From Isochrysis galbana (taxonomy: Eukaryota; Haptophyta; Isochrysidales; Isochrysidaceae): DNA of 64,000 nucleotides. Location of the stretch: the NCBI GenBank assembly GCA_018136815.1, contig CM030938.1, positions 5,612,638 through 5,676,637 of the forward strand, in the 5' to 3' direction. A program made the position numbers and the translations under genes. Shown piece by piece: positions 31,065 to 44,208 of the stretch. The notes beneath the pieces are model-generated. The model worked only from the letters and a program-made list of their open reading frames with translations. It searched no databases and was not told the DNA's origin. Position 1 is the first letter of the stretch. Every line of letters begins with the position of its first letter.

Positions 31065-32397
31065 TGTCGAGTCGAGCGCTACCGGAGGGCTCTGAGCCAC
31101 TCCGTCGCGAGCGGCACCGGCGGCTAGCGCGGCGCTTTGTCCCTCCTCCCCACCGGGAGTCGGGTGAATGAAATTCTGGACTGGGTCGGGCAACCCCATT
31201 CGGGTGTATGGACAGGGAACGAACGGCGAACGAAGGACTGTGGGGCGGCGAGGCGCTCCTAGCGGCCCTAGTGTGATGGGTTGTAAGAGATTGTTAGACC
31301 TACAAAGAACTCTTCCCTCAGGGAGGGAGCCTAGGCTGCTTGAGTGCAGCGACGCAGCGAACAACGACGGACAACGGAGCTGAGAACAACAGGATACACC
31401 GACTCACGAACACACCGGAATCATTCACCCAAACAAAGCAAATTATCAAGCAACCGCGACCCCAAATCACCGATAACTCAAACACGTCGCGAGAGACGGA
31501 GAGAGAGAGCGAGAGAGAGAGAGACTCCGCAGCGACGGCCGGAGCGTGTCTCCGTTGTAACTTCCCACGTAGTGGAGAGTCCGAAGGGGAGCGTCCTGTC
31601 GCGCGACCACGGCGATCACTTTGGATACAGATCGCAACGAGATGTCTTCACGACCGAATAAATCTTGCCGTTGAGCGTGAACCTTCTAGACGCTTCTAAC
31701 GAACAACCCTGAGTAGCAACCAAGGGGAAGAAACACCAAAGGGGCCAAGGCTTGCATGTAACTTGCATCAAGGGGAAAGATTCCCTCACCTAGGAAGCGA
31801 ACCTACACCGATCTCCAAGGGGAGATGGCAAATTAAACCTCAAATCTCGAGCGGCTAGAGCAACCGACTCGCTCGCCAAAACCTTGACCGAGAAGAAAGA
31901 AGCAAGGACCTACAAGCCAAGGGTAGCGGACCTAGGGAATGTGAGAGGAAGTTTCCGAACGCCAACGCGAACGCCAAACGCCGGAAGGCAACGAAACCCT
32001 AACCAAGCCAAGCGGAACCTACGAAGAACAGGCCTGGACGACAACGACAACGAAAGTGAAAGTGAGCAAGTCCCAAGCAAGAACCGGAACTCAACAAGAA
32101 ACAACAAGCCTTGCAAGAAGCTAAACAAGCCTTCACAAGGTAACTCGAGAGCCTGAGACAAGCGCGCAGCGAGTGACAGGCGACCTGGCTCCTTTGGGTC
32201 AAGATTACCCGAAAGGAGGAAACCCGGAATCTAGACCTGACAGACAGGCTAGAAGGAACGAAACAAGAACTCGAATTCTAGATCGCTAGGGACGAACCCT
32301 ACCAACCTAGATGTACCTGAGCTTCGCCGTGTGGCCGCACGACGAAGGACCTGGAAATAAGAGCCTAGAAATCGCATCATCTAGGATGAATGCGACA
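31065..32397 (-). repeat. LTR (3' LTR of the complex)
   Basis: 1333 bp, TG...CA with 5-bp inverted ends (TGTCG/CGACA). On the minus strand a purine run GGGGGG (32398-32403) directly precedes it, as a polypurine tract would. It includes the sequence that, in the 5' LTR, holds the first 45 gag codons. A GA-rich patch lies at about 31495-31525. Confidence 0.9.
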
Positions 32398-32783
32398 CCC
32401 CCCGACTAAGATCGAGACGTCTCCCGATGTCGAGCGTGAACCTGGAAACAGAGACCTGGAACCTGGAACCTGAGCTGACCAGAGGTCAGAATCGGAACAA
32501 GAAGCAACGAAACATAGCGAGCGAAACGTGGAGACAAGAACACCCTTTGGATCCAAAGCGAGCACGAAATCGGCGGCTTAACGCGGCGGCCTCTTTCGTA
32601 CGCACTGCCCCACCCACTTCTCCCTTTTACAGGAGCTTTGCTCGGGTGTTGCGCCGGGTGTAGAGCGCAGGCAGCACGCGTTCAGCACCTCCATGATTCG
32701 CTCGGACGGAAACTTGAACTCGGAGCCCCAGCCGAGGCGTGGGGCTAGCCTAGAGGGACGGGTCCCTTACCCAAGACATGGGA

Positions 32784-35700
32784 TCAACGAGGATGGAGCC
32801 TGGATCGAGTGCGCGAAGACGGCGCATCGAGAACGGGAGGAAGAGGAGTATCCCTGGCCGACGAAGAAGTTGCTTCCGGGGACTCAACATCTTCTGGACA
32901 AGTCTCTTCGACGGAGCGATCATAATCATCAAGCAAATCAGAACAACGACGGAGCAACTCGGAACGAGGCTCCCAGGTGGCTTCTCGAAGAGAATAGCCA
33001 CGCCACTTCACGAGGTACTCGGTAGAATCGCCATGGCTACGACGATCGAGCAACTTCTCAACGATGTACTCGTCGTCAGCCAGCGGCTCTTCATCAACGA
33101 AAGTATGATACGGCCGGAGGTTCGAGATGTGCACCTCCTCCTTGACTAACCGGTTCTCCAGATCACGGAGTCGGTACCTAGTGTCGGACAGAGCCTCTAC
33201 GACGCGGTAGGGACCCGAGTAGATGAATTGCAACTTGTTGGCGTGGCCTGGTAATCGCATGCAGACGCGATCCCCAGGTTCGAAACGCGCTGGTCTTTGA
33301 GACTTGATGGTAGCGTCACGGACTGACTCAGCCTGAGCGGCTAGGGTAGCCTCGAGAGCGCTGGACCACGAGAGGCGGAGGCTCGCATTGAGCCTGGATG
33401 CGTACGAGCGAACGTCGGCGGACGCCGCCTCGAGAGCAGTTGGCGAAACGGTCTTCGGATCAGAGAGTTGAGCGGGCAGACGCAGCTCACGCCCAAAGAT
33501 CAAAGACGCTGGAGACCGGGAGGTAACACGACCGGAAGAAGCCCTCAACGAGAGGAGTAGGAACGGCAAATGGTCGACCCAATGACCGCCACCCTCGTTC
33601 GAGGCGCGCATCAAACGAATGAGCGTTTGCTGAGCGCGTTCGACGAAGCCTACACCCTCATGTCGATACGGCTCTGTACTCGACAAATCAGTCCCGGTGA
33701 GCTCCAGAATACGCGAAACAAGAACCGAACAAAGATTCGAACCGGCGTCGGTCCGAAGCTGCCTAGGGACTCCATAACGCGTCACAATCAAGCGGATGAA
33801 CATGTCCAAGGCCATCTCCGACGAGGGATCCCCATTCGACGGCTCAGCCTCAATCCATCGAGTGAGCGAGTCGATGAAGACGACCAGCTTGTCGTAACCC
33901 GAGACTCCAGGCACGAAGTTGTGAGTGGGAGCTAGCGAGAGCACGTCGCAGTAGACCACATCAAAGGGGTAGGTACCCACAGAGAGACCGGAGGGCGACG
34001 CTAGAGCCCTAGGTAGCGGCTTGGCGAGGGTGCACTCGTGGCATTCTCGGACGTAGGACGCAACGTCGGAAGACATGCCAGGCCAGTATACCCGAGTACG
34101 AAGAAGACCAGACATACGAGAAACTCCAAGGTGACCGGAGCGATCGTGGTAGGCAAAAAGGTAGCGAGACCGCAACAAGGGCGGAACGTAGAGCACTAGC
34201 GAGTCCGAGTCGGTGGAGTCAAGGACGGTGCGATAGTAGACGAGCCCATCGTGAACGACGAAACGGCGAAGCATCTTGGATTGCTGAGCGGGAGCGGGAG
34301 CGGGAGCGACAGGACTGGAACACGAATCATCGTCGGCAACGGGGCCTGAGGCGGCGGCCGGCGGAGGCGACCCTTGGCCTGATGGCTCGTGGTTGGCCGT
34401 CTCTCCTGAGCCTAGGAGTGGCTCTACGAACGGATCTTCCGCCAGGGCCGCTTTCATCTCTGCGGAAGTCGGCGTACCCGGAGCCAAATAACTGGACTGG
34501 ATGGCGGGCCCGGAATCGGAGGCTCGACGACGAGATCGGTCCAAGGCTTGAAGCCCTCGCGCCGTAGCTACGGAGCGCGTGATGGCAGCCACCGGATGAG
34601 ACCGTTCATGCTCGGCTAGAGACTCTGAGCCAGGCTCACGTACCGCTAACGACGCTGGGCCGGCGAGTGGTTCGTCTTCGTGTTCCGGCTCCAGGGATGC
34701 TAGCCGGGACAGCCCGTCAGCATCCTGATGAACAGCTCCTGGTTTATGTTCGACATCGAACCGGTACTCAGCCAACTTGAGAGCCCACCGAGTCAGCCGA
34801 GAGGCTGGCCCACCGGCTACTTGATCCTTCATGGTATGCAGCCATCGCAGCGCGGAGTGGTCGACGACTAACTTGAACCGACGCCCCCAAAGGTAGGGTC
34901 GCCAATTTCGGATTGATTCCAGGGCAGCCAAGAGCTCAATCTCGGTCACCGTCCAGTGGCGTTCGGCCGAGGTGAGACTGCGAGCGTAGTACCCAACGAC
35001 TCGTTCACGGTTATCGTCTCCTAGCTGCGAGAGGATGCCGGCGATGCCCAACTTGCTAGCCCCATCGGTCTTGACGATGAAGGGCCGATCATCCCTGGGT
35101 GGAGTCAAGACGGGCTCCGAAGTGATCGCTGTCTTGAGCTCTTGGATAGCTCGGCGACACTCCTCGGACTGAGACTCCTTTGCCACGTCACAGCCCTTCC
35201 GCGTGAGGGCAGTGAGAGGAGCAGCCTTAGCGGCGAATTGGCGAATGAATCGACGGTAGTAGGAGCAAAGGCCGAGGAAAGATCGAACCGCTTCCAAGGA
35301 GTTGATGGATGACGGGTCGATGTCGGCGACAGCTGCGACCTTCTTCGGGTCCATCTTGAGACCTTCCCTCGAGACAACGTGACCGAGGTACTCCGTAGAG
35401 GTGGCAAAGAAGACACACTTGGACATCTTGCAGGTCAGGCCGGCCCACTCTAGCCGCTCGAGAACTAGGTCTAGCCGGTGAAGCATTTGCTCGAACGAAG
35501 CTTGTGCCCTGGCCTCTTCGGAAGGACCCACGCCCGTTGACCAGATGCCCACATCATCGAGGTAAGGCATGCAGATCTCCCACGCTAGCGCACCGAGAAC
35601 GATGTCCATCAAGCGGCACATGTAGGAGGGACCTGATTGGATGCCGAACGGTAGAAAGTTGAACTCGTATTTGCCGCGGTGGGTGGTGAAAGCGGTGATA

Positions 35701-38700
35701 TGTTTGTGCGATTCTTTGATCGGGATGCCCCAAAAACCAGAGGCTAAATCGAGAGTACATAAGAAGAGAGAACTGAGCGGCCCTTGGCCGGATGCTAGCC
35801 TATCGATAGCCTCCACAATGAGGGGTAGAGGGCTATCCTCGACGCGTAGCTTGGCGTTCGTGTCGCGGTAGTCCACGCAGAATCGAACGGAGCCATCTTT
35901 CTTGCTGACCAGGACTACTCGGGAAGCCCAAGCCGAATTTGACTTGCGAATAATGCCGGCGGCTTCCATCTTGGCTACCTCCTCTTCTATGATGAGCTCG
36001 CCTGCGCGGCCCACTCTAGACGGAGCGTGCCGGTGAGGAACAGCGCCGGGGTTGAGTGGCAACTCCACCTCGAGAACGTGCGTATGGTTTGGAGCCCCCG
36101 GGTGCAACGCGAAAGCTTTGATGCGCCGGGCCAAGAGTTGGCGTACTTCTTCTCGTTGATCGTCGGACAGAAGCCGGTCTGGATCGATGGTGGCTGAGTC
36201 GAGTAGAGATCGTTGCTCCTCGCTCAGCGCGGTGACAGGGTCACCATCCCCCTCGCTTCCAGTCGGAGTCCAGCCCCGGTGCAACTTGAAACGCACCTGG
36301 AGCGAAGCTATCGGATGCAGAGACGGCAGGGTCAGCGCATCGACTCCGGTGTGGATGATCGTCACCGCGATGCGATGATCGTCCGTGGGCGTGACCACCG
36401 TGGGCATTACGAGAGGGGACGAATCGAGAGCCTCGCGATTTGGTAGGCGGTCGACCAGCATCGCGCAGTCCGAATGATCTCGGAGAGCTAGCGGAACCCT
36501 GACCCAGATGGTTGCGCGGTGGAAGGCAGGAATCGTCACCGCTTGCTCCGTATAGAGAAGATATTCGGACGAGGTAGACGCCGGAGCTTTGGCCGCAAAC
36601 TCGTCGGCAGACTCAAAGAGAGGTGTATAGAGTGGCTGTCTAGCATCAGCAGCAGCCTCACCCTCCGATCCGGCCGGGATCTCTCGTGTTCCCGTCGACC
36701 TCTCCAGAAAGTCGACAGTCAGCGGCTGTCCGGGTGACATCGAGATAGCTCCGACGAAGCCGGAGTCCGCGACTGGGGGCGGCGCCGTGGAAACTCTGAC
36801 TACGCATTCGGAAAGGACTCTTGAAGAGTCTTCTGAATCGCCAGAGGCAGGACGGAGGCGGAGGCTTCCTTCCGAGCTCGCGGCGTCGAGAGAAATGGTA
36901 GCGGAGTGAGCGGCCAAAAAATCGTTCCCGAGCAGCAGCATCGGGTTTCCTTCGATGACCGCGAACGAATGACGGAAGAGGCGACCGGACAAGGAGAAGA
37001 CGAGGCTAGCCCGGCCCCTAGTGATGAGAGGAAGGCCGTCCGGCCCATGTAGGTTGGGGACGGTAGCGTCCGATACGCGTTCGACGCAAGCGTCTTCAGG
37101 TAGTCGATCGAGAAGAGCAGTGGTGATTACTGACGGGCCCGCTCCAGTGTCAGCCAGGGTGCTGTTCACCGTGAGGGCAACGTCCGGGAGAACGAACCCT
37201 TGAGCTGCGCGGTCGCCATCGGCACGGCAGACCACGAGATCGCGGACATAGAGGCAGTGACGAGGGTAGAGCGGCGGCGGAGTGTCCGCGATAGATTCTA
37301 CTGGAAGCGAGGTTCCGGCTCCGGGTGACGGGGTGGTTGGATTGGAGGCTGGCCTGGACGGAGAAGGTTCATCGACGTGGGGCACTCGCTCGATAGCGGC
37401 GGCTACCGTCTGCGGCACGAATGGTATTGAAGAGTATGGGGATGCCTTTGCCGAACTAGAGGGGTTAGGCACGCCATCATAGCCTAGCCCTCGACGGTCC
37501 GTCGGATGCCGAGGTTGATCCATTTGGCGTGACCATTCCTTCTCCAGGGACTTCTGCAAGTCTGTCTTCGGAAGCTTCGACAACTCGGAAAATCCGGCCG
37601 CACTGAGGCCCCTAGCGGCAGCCCCATCGCCACACAATGCCTGTGGAGTACCTTCTCCGTCGGCGGCGTCGGAGGGCTTGGTCTCGAGGGCCTGCATGCT
37701 CCGGTGTTCTGGAGTCTCGGGCGTATCATCTTCTCCCGAGTCCAGCCCAACATCCCCGTTTTCAAGTGGCCTTTCGGCTACGACCGAACCGGTCGGTTCG
37801 GCCACTCCTTCGTCGCCAGCCGTGAAGGAGGCGCTCGGAGATAGTGCATTGATGCCTTGAGAGCCCAGTCGAGACAAGATGGGAGGTTCCGACGGCTCCG
37901 CAGCTGCCGCTTGCTCAGCGATTTCTTGGGCGATGGAAGGCGTGACATCCTGCCACCGATGGACCCCCGAAATTACATCACGATCGAAGACCTGCCACTT
38001 GCTGCGGCGCTTCTTCACCGTGTTTGGAGGGCCTGGCGTTGTAGAGCGGTCCCTTATGGGCCACTCCCACGGCGTGAAGCGGTCTCCTTTCGCCTCGGTC
38101 CCGTCTTGCGATACGTTAGTTTCCGAGTCCTCCTGATGAAGCAGGCGAGACGCATCGGCAACGGGGCCTACGTCCGGGATCACGACAACCGAATCAGACA
38201 CTAGCGAACCGCTGGGAGGCGTGAGGTGAGAGCTAGAAGCTGCTTCGCCTCTCCCCTCCATGAAGCGAGCCAGAGCCGTCCTCGGCTCAGCCAGTTCGAA
38301 GCCGGTCGAGCAGAGCGAAGGGCGTTCTCTCAAGCTGGCAGCAGCTTGGGAAATTGCCCAGTCCACCGTGAAGTCGAGCGAACGCGACGCCTTGGCTTTG
38401 CGCGCATAACGGCGCAAGACTGGCATCCACTGGGCCGCCATTGCACCGGCAATGCCCACATAGGTGCGGCTGCGAAGGGCGCCACGGTGGGGCGACGGCG
38501 ATAGATCCGCCATCGCGGATAGACGTCCCTCGACAATCTTCGAAGGCTGCAGGGGCGGGAGTGAAGCCGTCAGGTACAGGCCAGTTGCTTTTTGATGGCC
38601 CGTGCCGTGCTGCCACGGCTGCACAAACTGCCGCGGTCGCAACCCCCGACTAAGGCGGAGGCTTCCGCGTGCATTCGAGGATTTTCGACGGCAACGAAAG

Positions 38701-39848
38701 GCGCGTCGGCGCTCGCCATGGCGAGGAAGACTCTAGCGGCGGATTCGAGAGCCTGGCGTCGTCCCGGCTCCCGATCGAGCCACTGGCAACTCACCGCCGA
38801 CAAATACGTGCACGGCGGATGCGCGACCACGAGGTCCCAACCTAGATTTTGAATGTGAAGAGCATCTCCGCAGAAGTGGGGAATGTAGTCGATCTCCGAC
38901 GGTCGTAGATCGCACGTCGCGACGTGCGCTCCGGCGAGTAGGAACATCGAAGACACGACCCCGCTAGCTTCACCGACGACCAGAACGCGGGGTGGAGGAA
39001 TCCCCTCGGCCGCGTCGAACGTCACGGCGTCGTGGATCGCTGCTAACTCAGCGCAAAGCTCGTCGAAATGCGTCGGCAACACGGCAGAGGGCGATGCATG
39101 AGTGCTCGCGTCCGGCCGCCGCAAGGCTAGAGCAGCTTCGGCGAGATGGCGGGGCAAGATGACGGAGGAACCGCTAGCCCAGGCACGGGAGGCGGCTAAC
39201 ATTTGAAGCTCGCGCGTAGGGGCGCGGGCAGTTTCAGTAGACTTGGCGGCCGAGGAACAACCAACCACGGCGATCCGGTGGATGGCCTCGGCAGTGGAAT
39301 TCAGGGGAAGGAGATCGTCGCCCTCGAGTTTCGGTGGGCTAGACATGAAGGGGGTTGGCTCCGGCGGGCGATCCCTGGAACGGGGATCCTCCGGAGAGCC
39401 GAGAGAAAGAGGAGACGCCGGCGTCCGTATGGTGCGCGACGAGAGATCGTAATCGACGGCCCTGCGTCTCCCGAGTCTGGGTGGCCACGGCGTGAGCGCG
39501 GAAAGCCGCAGCTCCCTTGGAACCTTCAACTTCATTGACTCCGGAAGCCGACCCTTCCGGGTCGGTAACCAGGTCAGAAACGAGAACGGGTGCAACTTCG
39601 AGACGAGAGAATGAACACGATGACGGAGAAATATAACGAACCGCGGAGAGAGGTGAGGAGGAGGCACTAGTCTCCGCCTCTACAGCACGAGAACCTACAG
39701 TAGACAACGACAATTCGTCCGCAGAGCGGCTCCGGCTATGGCCCTTGGGAGAGAGGTCTCCAGTGGGGTCCCGCCGGGAAAGAGCAGAAACAGGTAGAGC
39801 AGCAACAACGTTTTCGGACGCGGCAGCGGCCACGTCGGACCTATCCAT
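32784..39848 (-). CDS. pol: chromovirus pol, copy 1 (methyltransferase part frameshifted; PR-RT-RH-IN-chromodomain intact)
   Basis: The frame 38642-32784 (1952 residues) holds, in order: the C-terminal part of the methyltransferase (QFVQPWQHG, TYVGIAGAMAAQW); a long Ser/Pro-rich linker; an aspartic protease (NSTLADTGAGPS, LLLGNDFLAAHSA, about 37.1 kb); reverse transcriptase (SKKDGSVRFCVDYRD, MPYLDDVGIW near 35.56 kb); RNase H (VKTDGASKLGIAG); an HHCC zinc motif; integrase with Asp (VVYCDVLSL), Asp (LRTDAGSN) and Glu (GFVERAQQ); and a C-terminal chromodomain (EYIVEKLLDRRSHGDSTEYL, then VKWRGYS, about 33.1-32.95 kb). Upstream, the pol N-terminus is split by one-base losses: C5 instead of C6 at 38643-38647, and two more at about 39460 and 39477. 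All are homopolymer shortenings relative to copy 2. The chromodomain and domain order place it among chromoviruses. Confidence 0.9.
38418..38992 (-). pseudogene. methyltransferase domain, copy 1, one-base frameshift
   Basis: Nearly identical to 46910-47485 but interrupted at 38643-38647, where one C of a six-C run is absent. This puts the catalytic PPC and ENP motifs in a different frame from QPWQHG. It may be a sequencing error rather than a real lesion, because copy 1 shows many similar one-base losses between 38.6 and 43 kb. Confidence 0.75.
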
Positions 39849-40428
39849 AGAACCTAGAGCAGAAGATGATACCGAGTCGACAGCCCCGAGGGCTTCACAA
39901 CTGATTGTTTACGAAACGAAGAGACCGAAGACGCGTCGAATCCACCTAGCCCACCCCTTGGGCAGGGCCGTCGGGGGTGAATCCAGGGATGAAGATGCGA
40001 CGAAAGACCTAGGAGAGTTAGAAGAAACCGATGACAGCATAGTATCCGTAGAAATAGATTCCAAGAGGGGCAGCGAGCGAGAATCGGCCCTAACATCCTA
40101 ATAGCGTGCGGAGTAATAGAAGAACTTGTAGACGTACACGAATTTCGGAGAGTCGGGTCGCGACTATCTCCGGGGCAAACCTGTTTCCAGGAGCCCGGGT
40201 CAAGTGTCGACTCCGGCTTCCGAGATAGCCGTCCGGCGGGGGCTTCAGCCGGCGAGGCGGCTCCACCGTCGAAGACTGAATGGAGCTAGAGACAGGGGGA
40301 GAATCGCCGCGTTGACAGCTCTTCTCCCAAGCGACGTAGGGATCGGATCGGGATGGTGGTGGTGGCGTTCGGGCCCACCGCCCGAGATGTTCTCCGCCAG
40401 GGTTTGAGGACGGGGACCCCGCCGGACC

Positions 40429-43125
40429 CTACTGAGGCTTAACCCGGACCATCGAGCGAAGAAGCTTATGAATGTGCTCGTCCGATCCACACTCTCCGCA
40501 GCCAGCCTCACACAGAAAGCGGATATATGGCTGACAGATGACGGGGTTGTGAGCACCGTCTCCCGTGCCATATTTCCAGCTTCGCTGGATGGAGTGCCAG
40601 GAGGAGCGTGAGGTCGGAAAGCGCAGAAGGCACAGCCGTTTTCGTTCGTCCATTCGGTGATTCCCCTATTGATATCGTCCGTCCGTGGAGTTTCCATTGA
40701 ATTATCGGCCGGTCGGCACTTTGCTAGCGCCGCCGAGACCCTTGGGTGCTTGGCATAGCCTGCTACGGCCAGAAGCGGGCTCGGGCCCGATTCCAAAGCT
40801 CGGGCGTCCACCGGGATACGCCCAAATCGGGCGGTAGCCCTTGGCCGTTCGCCGGCGGATCGCAGCGACGGCTGGGCGGCCGAGACGAGCCTCCTTTCGA
40901 CCCGGTGGATCGTCAGTATAGCCGGCAACGGTGAGTTGGAGTGGTAACTTGCCGGCGGTGCAGCAGCCCGATAATCAGGCTTCGAAGCAGGCGAATGTCC
41001 CTGTCCGCGAAGAGCTTCCGCCACGGTAGCTTGGACGGCCGCCTGCACGGCGGCAACCATGTCGTGGTCGAAGCGGTCTTCTGGGACGAGGAAGTCTCGT
41101 TCTTTGCCTCGCCTGAGGCCTTAGTGCGTACGCTAGCCACGGTTTGCTTCGTCAAGGGCCGGGATTGATGACGCTTCACCCGGGCCTGCTCGTAAGGGCT
41201 GAGGTACCGTTGGCAGAGGTTGACGCACGAGAGCGCCGACCGACCTAGCTCGTGGTTCTCTACGCGGAAACGAGTCTCCGCGAGCACCTCCGCAAATTTA
41301 ATAGCATTATCGACGCCGCGCTGAGGATCAACCTTATCGTTCCGGAATGATTTCTTCGAACCTCTGGTTGATCTCATGGGCCATGTTTGGGTGATCCCAC
41401 ACGTTGGTGGAGTCAACCGCGGAATCGCCAAGCTTGCGGATGTAGGCGCGAACCAAATTCTTGCTGAGCTCACATAGATCAGCGCCGGCCTCGCGCTCCC
41501 TCATGCGGTCCCACTCCATCGACGCCGAGTCTTTCGCGAAACCATCGGCCCCGTTGCGAAGGTCCCGTCGCATTTGCGAAGAAGGACGTCAGCAGCGAGG
41601 ACAGGGTTGAGAGCGAGAGCGCGATCCTCCACTAGATCAAGGAGGAAGGCGAAGATGCGGGAATTGCCGCTGGAATTGGCGCCGGCTGCCGCGAGGAGGG
41701 AGGTAAATATTTCGCGATGATCGCAGCCGAGCGCTAGTGCCCGCTCCAACGGCTTGATGAGCGTGAGTCGAAATTCGTTCCAGGCTGTTGCCGCGTTTGC
41801 ACGTTATCGGAGGCGAGGGCCTTGGGAAGCGGAGCTCCGAAAGCTCTTTGCCCATCCTGACCTGATGGTGAAGGGTTTGCTCGGCTGAAAAGCGGCTACG
41901 CACCCATTTGAGCAAGTGGTCCTCCTCCATGAAAATTCGGCAATGCCAAACGTTCCCCCAGGGAGAGGTTGCTCTTCAAAATGGTGTGGATGAGCTCATG
42001 CTCGTCGGAGTCGCGGTAAAGTGCGGCCAGATCGCGTGAGGGCAGGGCGAGGAGATTTTTCCACTCGCTTACAACTGCCTCTCGCTCATCCATCCCACCG
42101 CAAGGCAGGGGTCGCGAGGGTGGCGGAACGGCACCACGGGGTCGGGCCCCGGTAAGGGCTCTGATCCTGGCGGCGGGATTCCGATTTGGAGGTCGGGTAC
42201 GCCGACCGTGGAACCTAGTAGCCGGAGAGGCGTGCCCTTTTGGTCTAGGGCAGGAGGCTCGTCCATGGATGTTCCTTCTGAGCGGCCTAGCAGAATCCGC
42301 AGCCGCCTCGGTCCGATCCATGGACGGACTTGAAGGGGCTCTTGGCGGGCTTGGAGTAGCTGAGTCAGGGCTTTGAACCCTGCTTCAACTTGATCCCGGA
42401 GAAGCCCCTCCCTCGCCTCTGCCGCGGCAAGGGATGACTGTAGGCGCTCCACAGCCCCTTTTAGGGTGTTGGTCTGCGCTTGAAGCCTTGCCATTTCCGC
42501 ATCCTGACGCGCCGCGGCCGTCTCGATCGGGGTGATCTCTTGATCAAGACCCCTTTTGATGACGGCGGGGCATAGTCCCGGTAAGCGGGGCTTCGGAAGC
42601 TGATCCCTCCCCTTCACCGACCTCAGACTCATCATCTCGAAGGTGAGGAGGGGGTCAAACTGAATCAGAGGGAGGGGACCCTCCTCCACCTCATTGGCCA
42701 ACTCAGCGACGCTGAAGTTGGCCTCATGCGGGAGAGGGTCATGCTCCACCATGGCCCGCTGTGATTGCACCCGGTGGGTGCCGAAGGAAGCGGACAAATC
42801 CTCGCCATCCGCCACGAGCTGATCGGAGCCAGTCGTGGAGATAGCAGCCGGGTGATGGGTGCCATTGGTGTAGCCTCAGAAGCCGTGGGATCACTCGGAC
42901 ATCCACGGGAGCAAAAGCTGCAGCGGGCAGAGAAGGTTCCCTGAGGGGTTCCTCCTCTGCGGCCGAGGACGCAAGCTTCGATTTCGTGCTTGTCGAGTCG
43001 AGCGCTACCGGAGGGCTCTGAGCCACTCCGTCGCGAGCGGCACCGGCGGCTAGCGCGGCGCTTTGTCCCTCCTCCCCACCGGGAGTCGGGTGAATGAAAT
43101 TCTGGACTGGGTCGGGCAACCCCAT
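40429..43125 (-). pseudogene. gag: chromovirus gag, copy 1, multiple one-base frameshifts
   Basis: Aligns end to end with the intact gag at 48931-51648 but is cut into several frames by one-base shortenings, for example near 40398, 40425, 40756, 41345, 42136 and 42236. Almost every difference removes one base from a homopolymer or doubled base, the pattern of consensus error in low-coverage sequence. The biological copy may be intact. Confidence 0.8.
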
Positions 43126-44108
43126 TCGGGTGTATGGACAGGGAACGAACGGCGAACGAAGGACTGTGGGGCGGCGAGGCGCTCCTAGCGGCCCTAGTGT
43201 GATGGGTTGTAAGAGATTGTTAGACCTACAAAGAACTCTTCCCTCAGGGAGGGAGCCTAGGCTGCTTGAGTGCAGCGACGCAGCGAACAACGACGGACAA
43301 CGAGCTGAGAACAACAGGATACACCGACTCACGAACACACCGGAATCATTCACCCAAAAAGCAAATTATCAAGCAACCGCGACCCCAAATCACCGATAAC
43401 TCAAACACGTCGCGAGAGACGGAGAGAGAGAGCGAGAGAGAGAGAGACTCCGCAGCGACGGCCGAGCGTGTCTCCGTTGTAACTTCCCACGTAGCGGAGA
43501 GTCCGAAGGGGAGCGTCCTGTCGCGCGACCACGGCGATCACTTTGGATACAGATCGCAACGAGATGTCTTCACGACCGAAAATCTTGCCGTTGAGCGTGA
43601 ACCTTCTAGACGCTTCTAACGAACAACCCTGAGTAGCAACCAAGGGGAAGAAACACCAAAGGGGCCAAGGCTTGCATGTAACTTGCATCAAGGGGAAAGA
43701 TTCCCTCACCTAGGAAGCGAACCTACACCGATCTCCAAGGGGAGATGGCAAATTAAACCTCAAATCTCGAGCGGCTAGAGCAACCGACTCGCTCGCCAAA
43801 ACCTTGACCGAGAAGAAAGAAGCAAGGACCTACAAGCCAAGGGTAGCGGACCTAGGGAATGTGAGAGGAAGTTTCCGAACGCCAACGCGAACGCCAAACG
43901 CGGAAGGCAACGAAACCCTAACCAGGCCAAGCGAACCTACGAAGAACAGGCCTGGACGACACAACGAAAGTGAGTGAGCAAGTCCCAAGCAAGAACCGGA
44001 ACCAACAAGAACAACAAGCCTTGCAAGAAGCTAAACAAGCCTTCACAAGGTAACTCGAGAGCCTGAGACAAGCGCGCAGCGAGTGACAGGCGACCTGGCT
44101 CCTTTGGT
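42991..44108 (-). repeat. LTR, middle copy, cut by the scaffold gap
   Basis: Matches 51514-52660 with many one-base deletions that become denser toward the gap. About 200 bp of the LTR's outer (5') end are missing. It serves as the 5' LTR of coding copy 1. Confidence 0.85.
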
Positions 44109-44208
44109 NNNNNNNNNNNNNNNNNNNNNNNNNNNNNNNNNNNNNNNNNNNNNNNNNNNNNNNNNNNNNNNNNNNNNNNNNNNNNNNNNNNNNNNNNNNN
44201 NNNNNNNN
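44109..44208. other. assembly gap (100 N)
   Basis: Exactly 100 N, the usual placeholder for unknown length. Flanking sequence on both sides is rich in one-base deletions. To the left is LTR. To the right is mid-RT of copy 2, so at least 3.3 kb of pol and one LTR edge are missing if the tandem is real. Confidence 0.95.

Noticed and set aside
31065..31400. A third element copy represented only by the start of gag
   Set aside because: The gag start lies inside the LTR, and the sequence ends exactly at CGACA with the target duplication next to it, so this is simply the 3' LTR.
38570..39667. Separate methyltransferase gene upstream of pol in copy 1
   Set aside because: Copy 2 shows the methyltransferase in frame with the protease. 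The break in copy 1 is a one-base loss in a C run.
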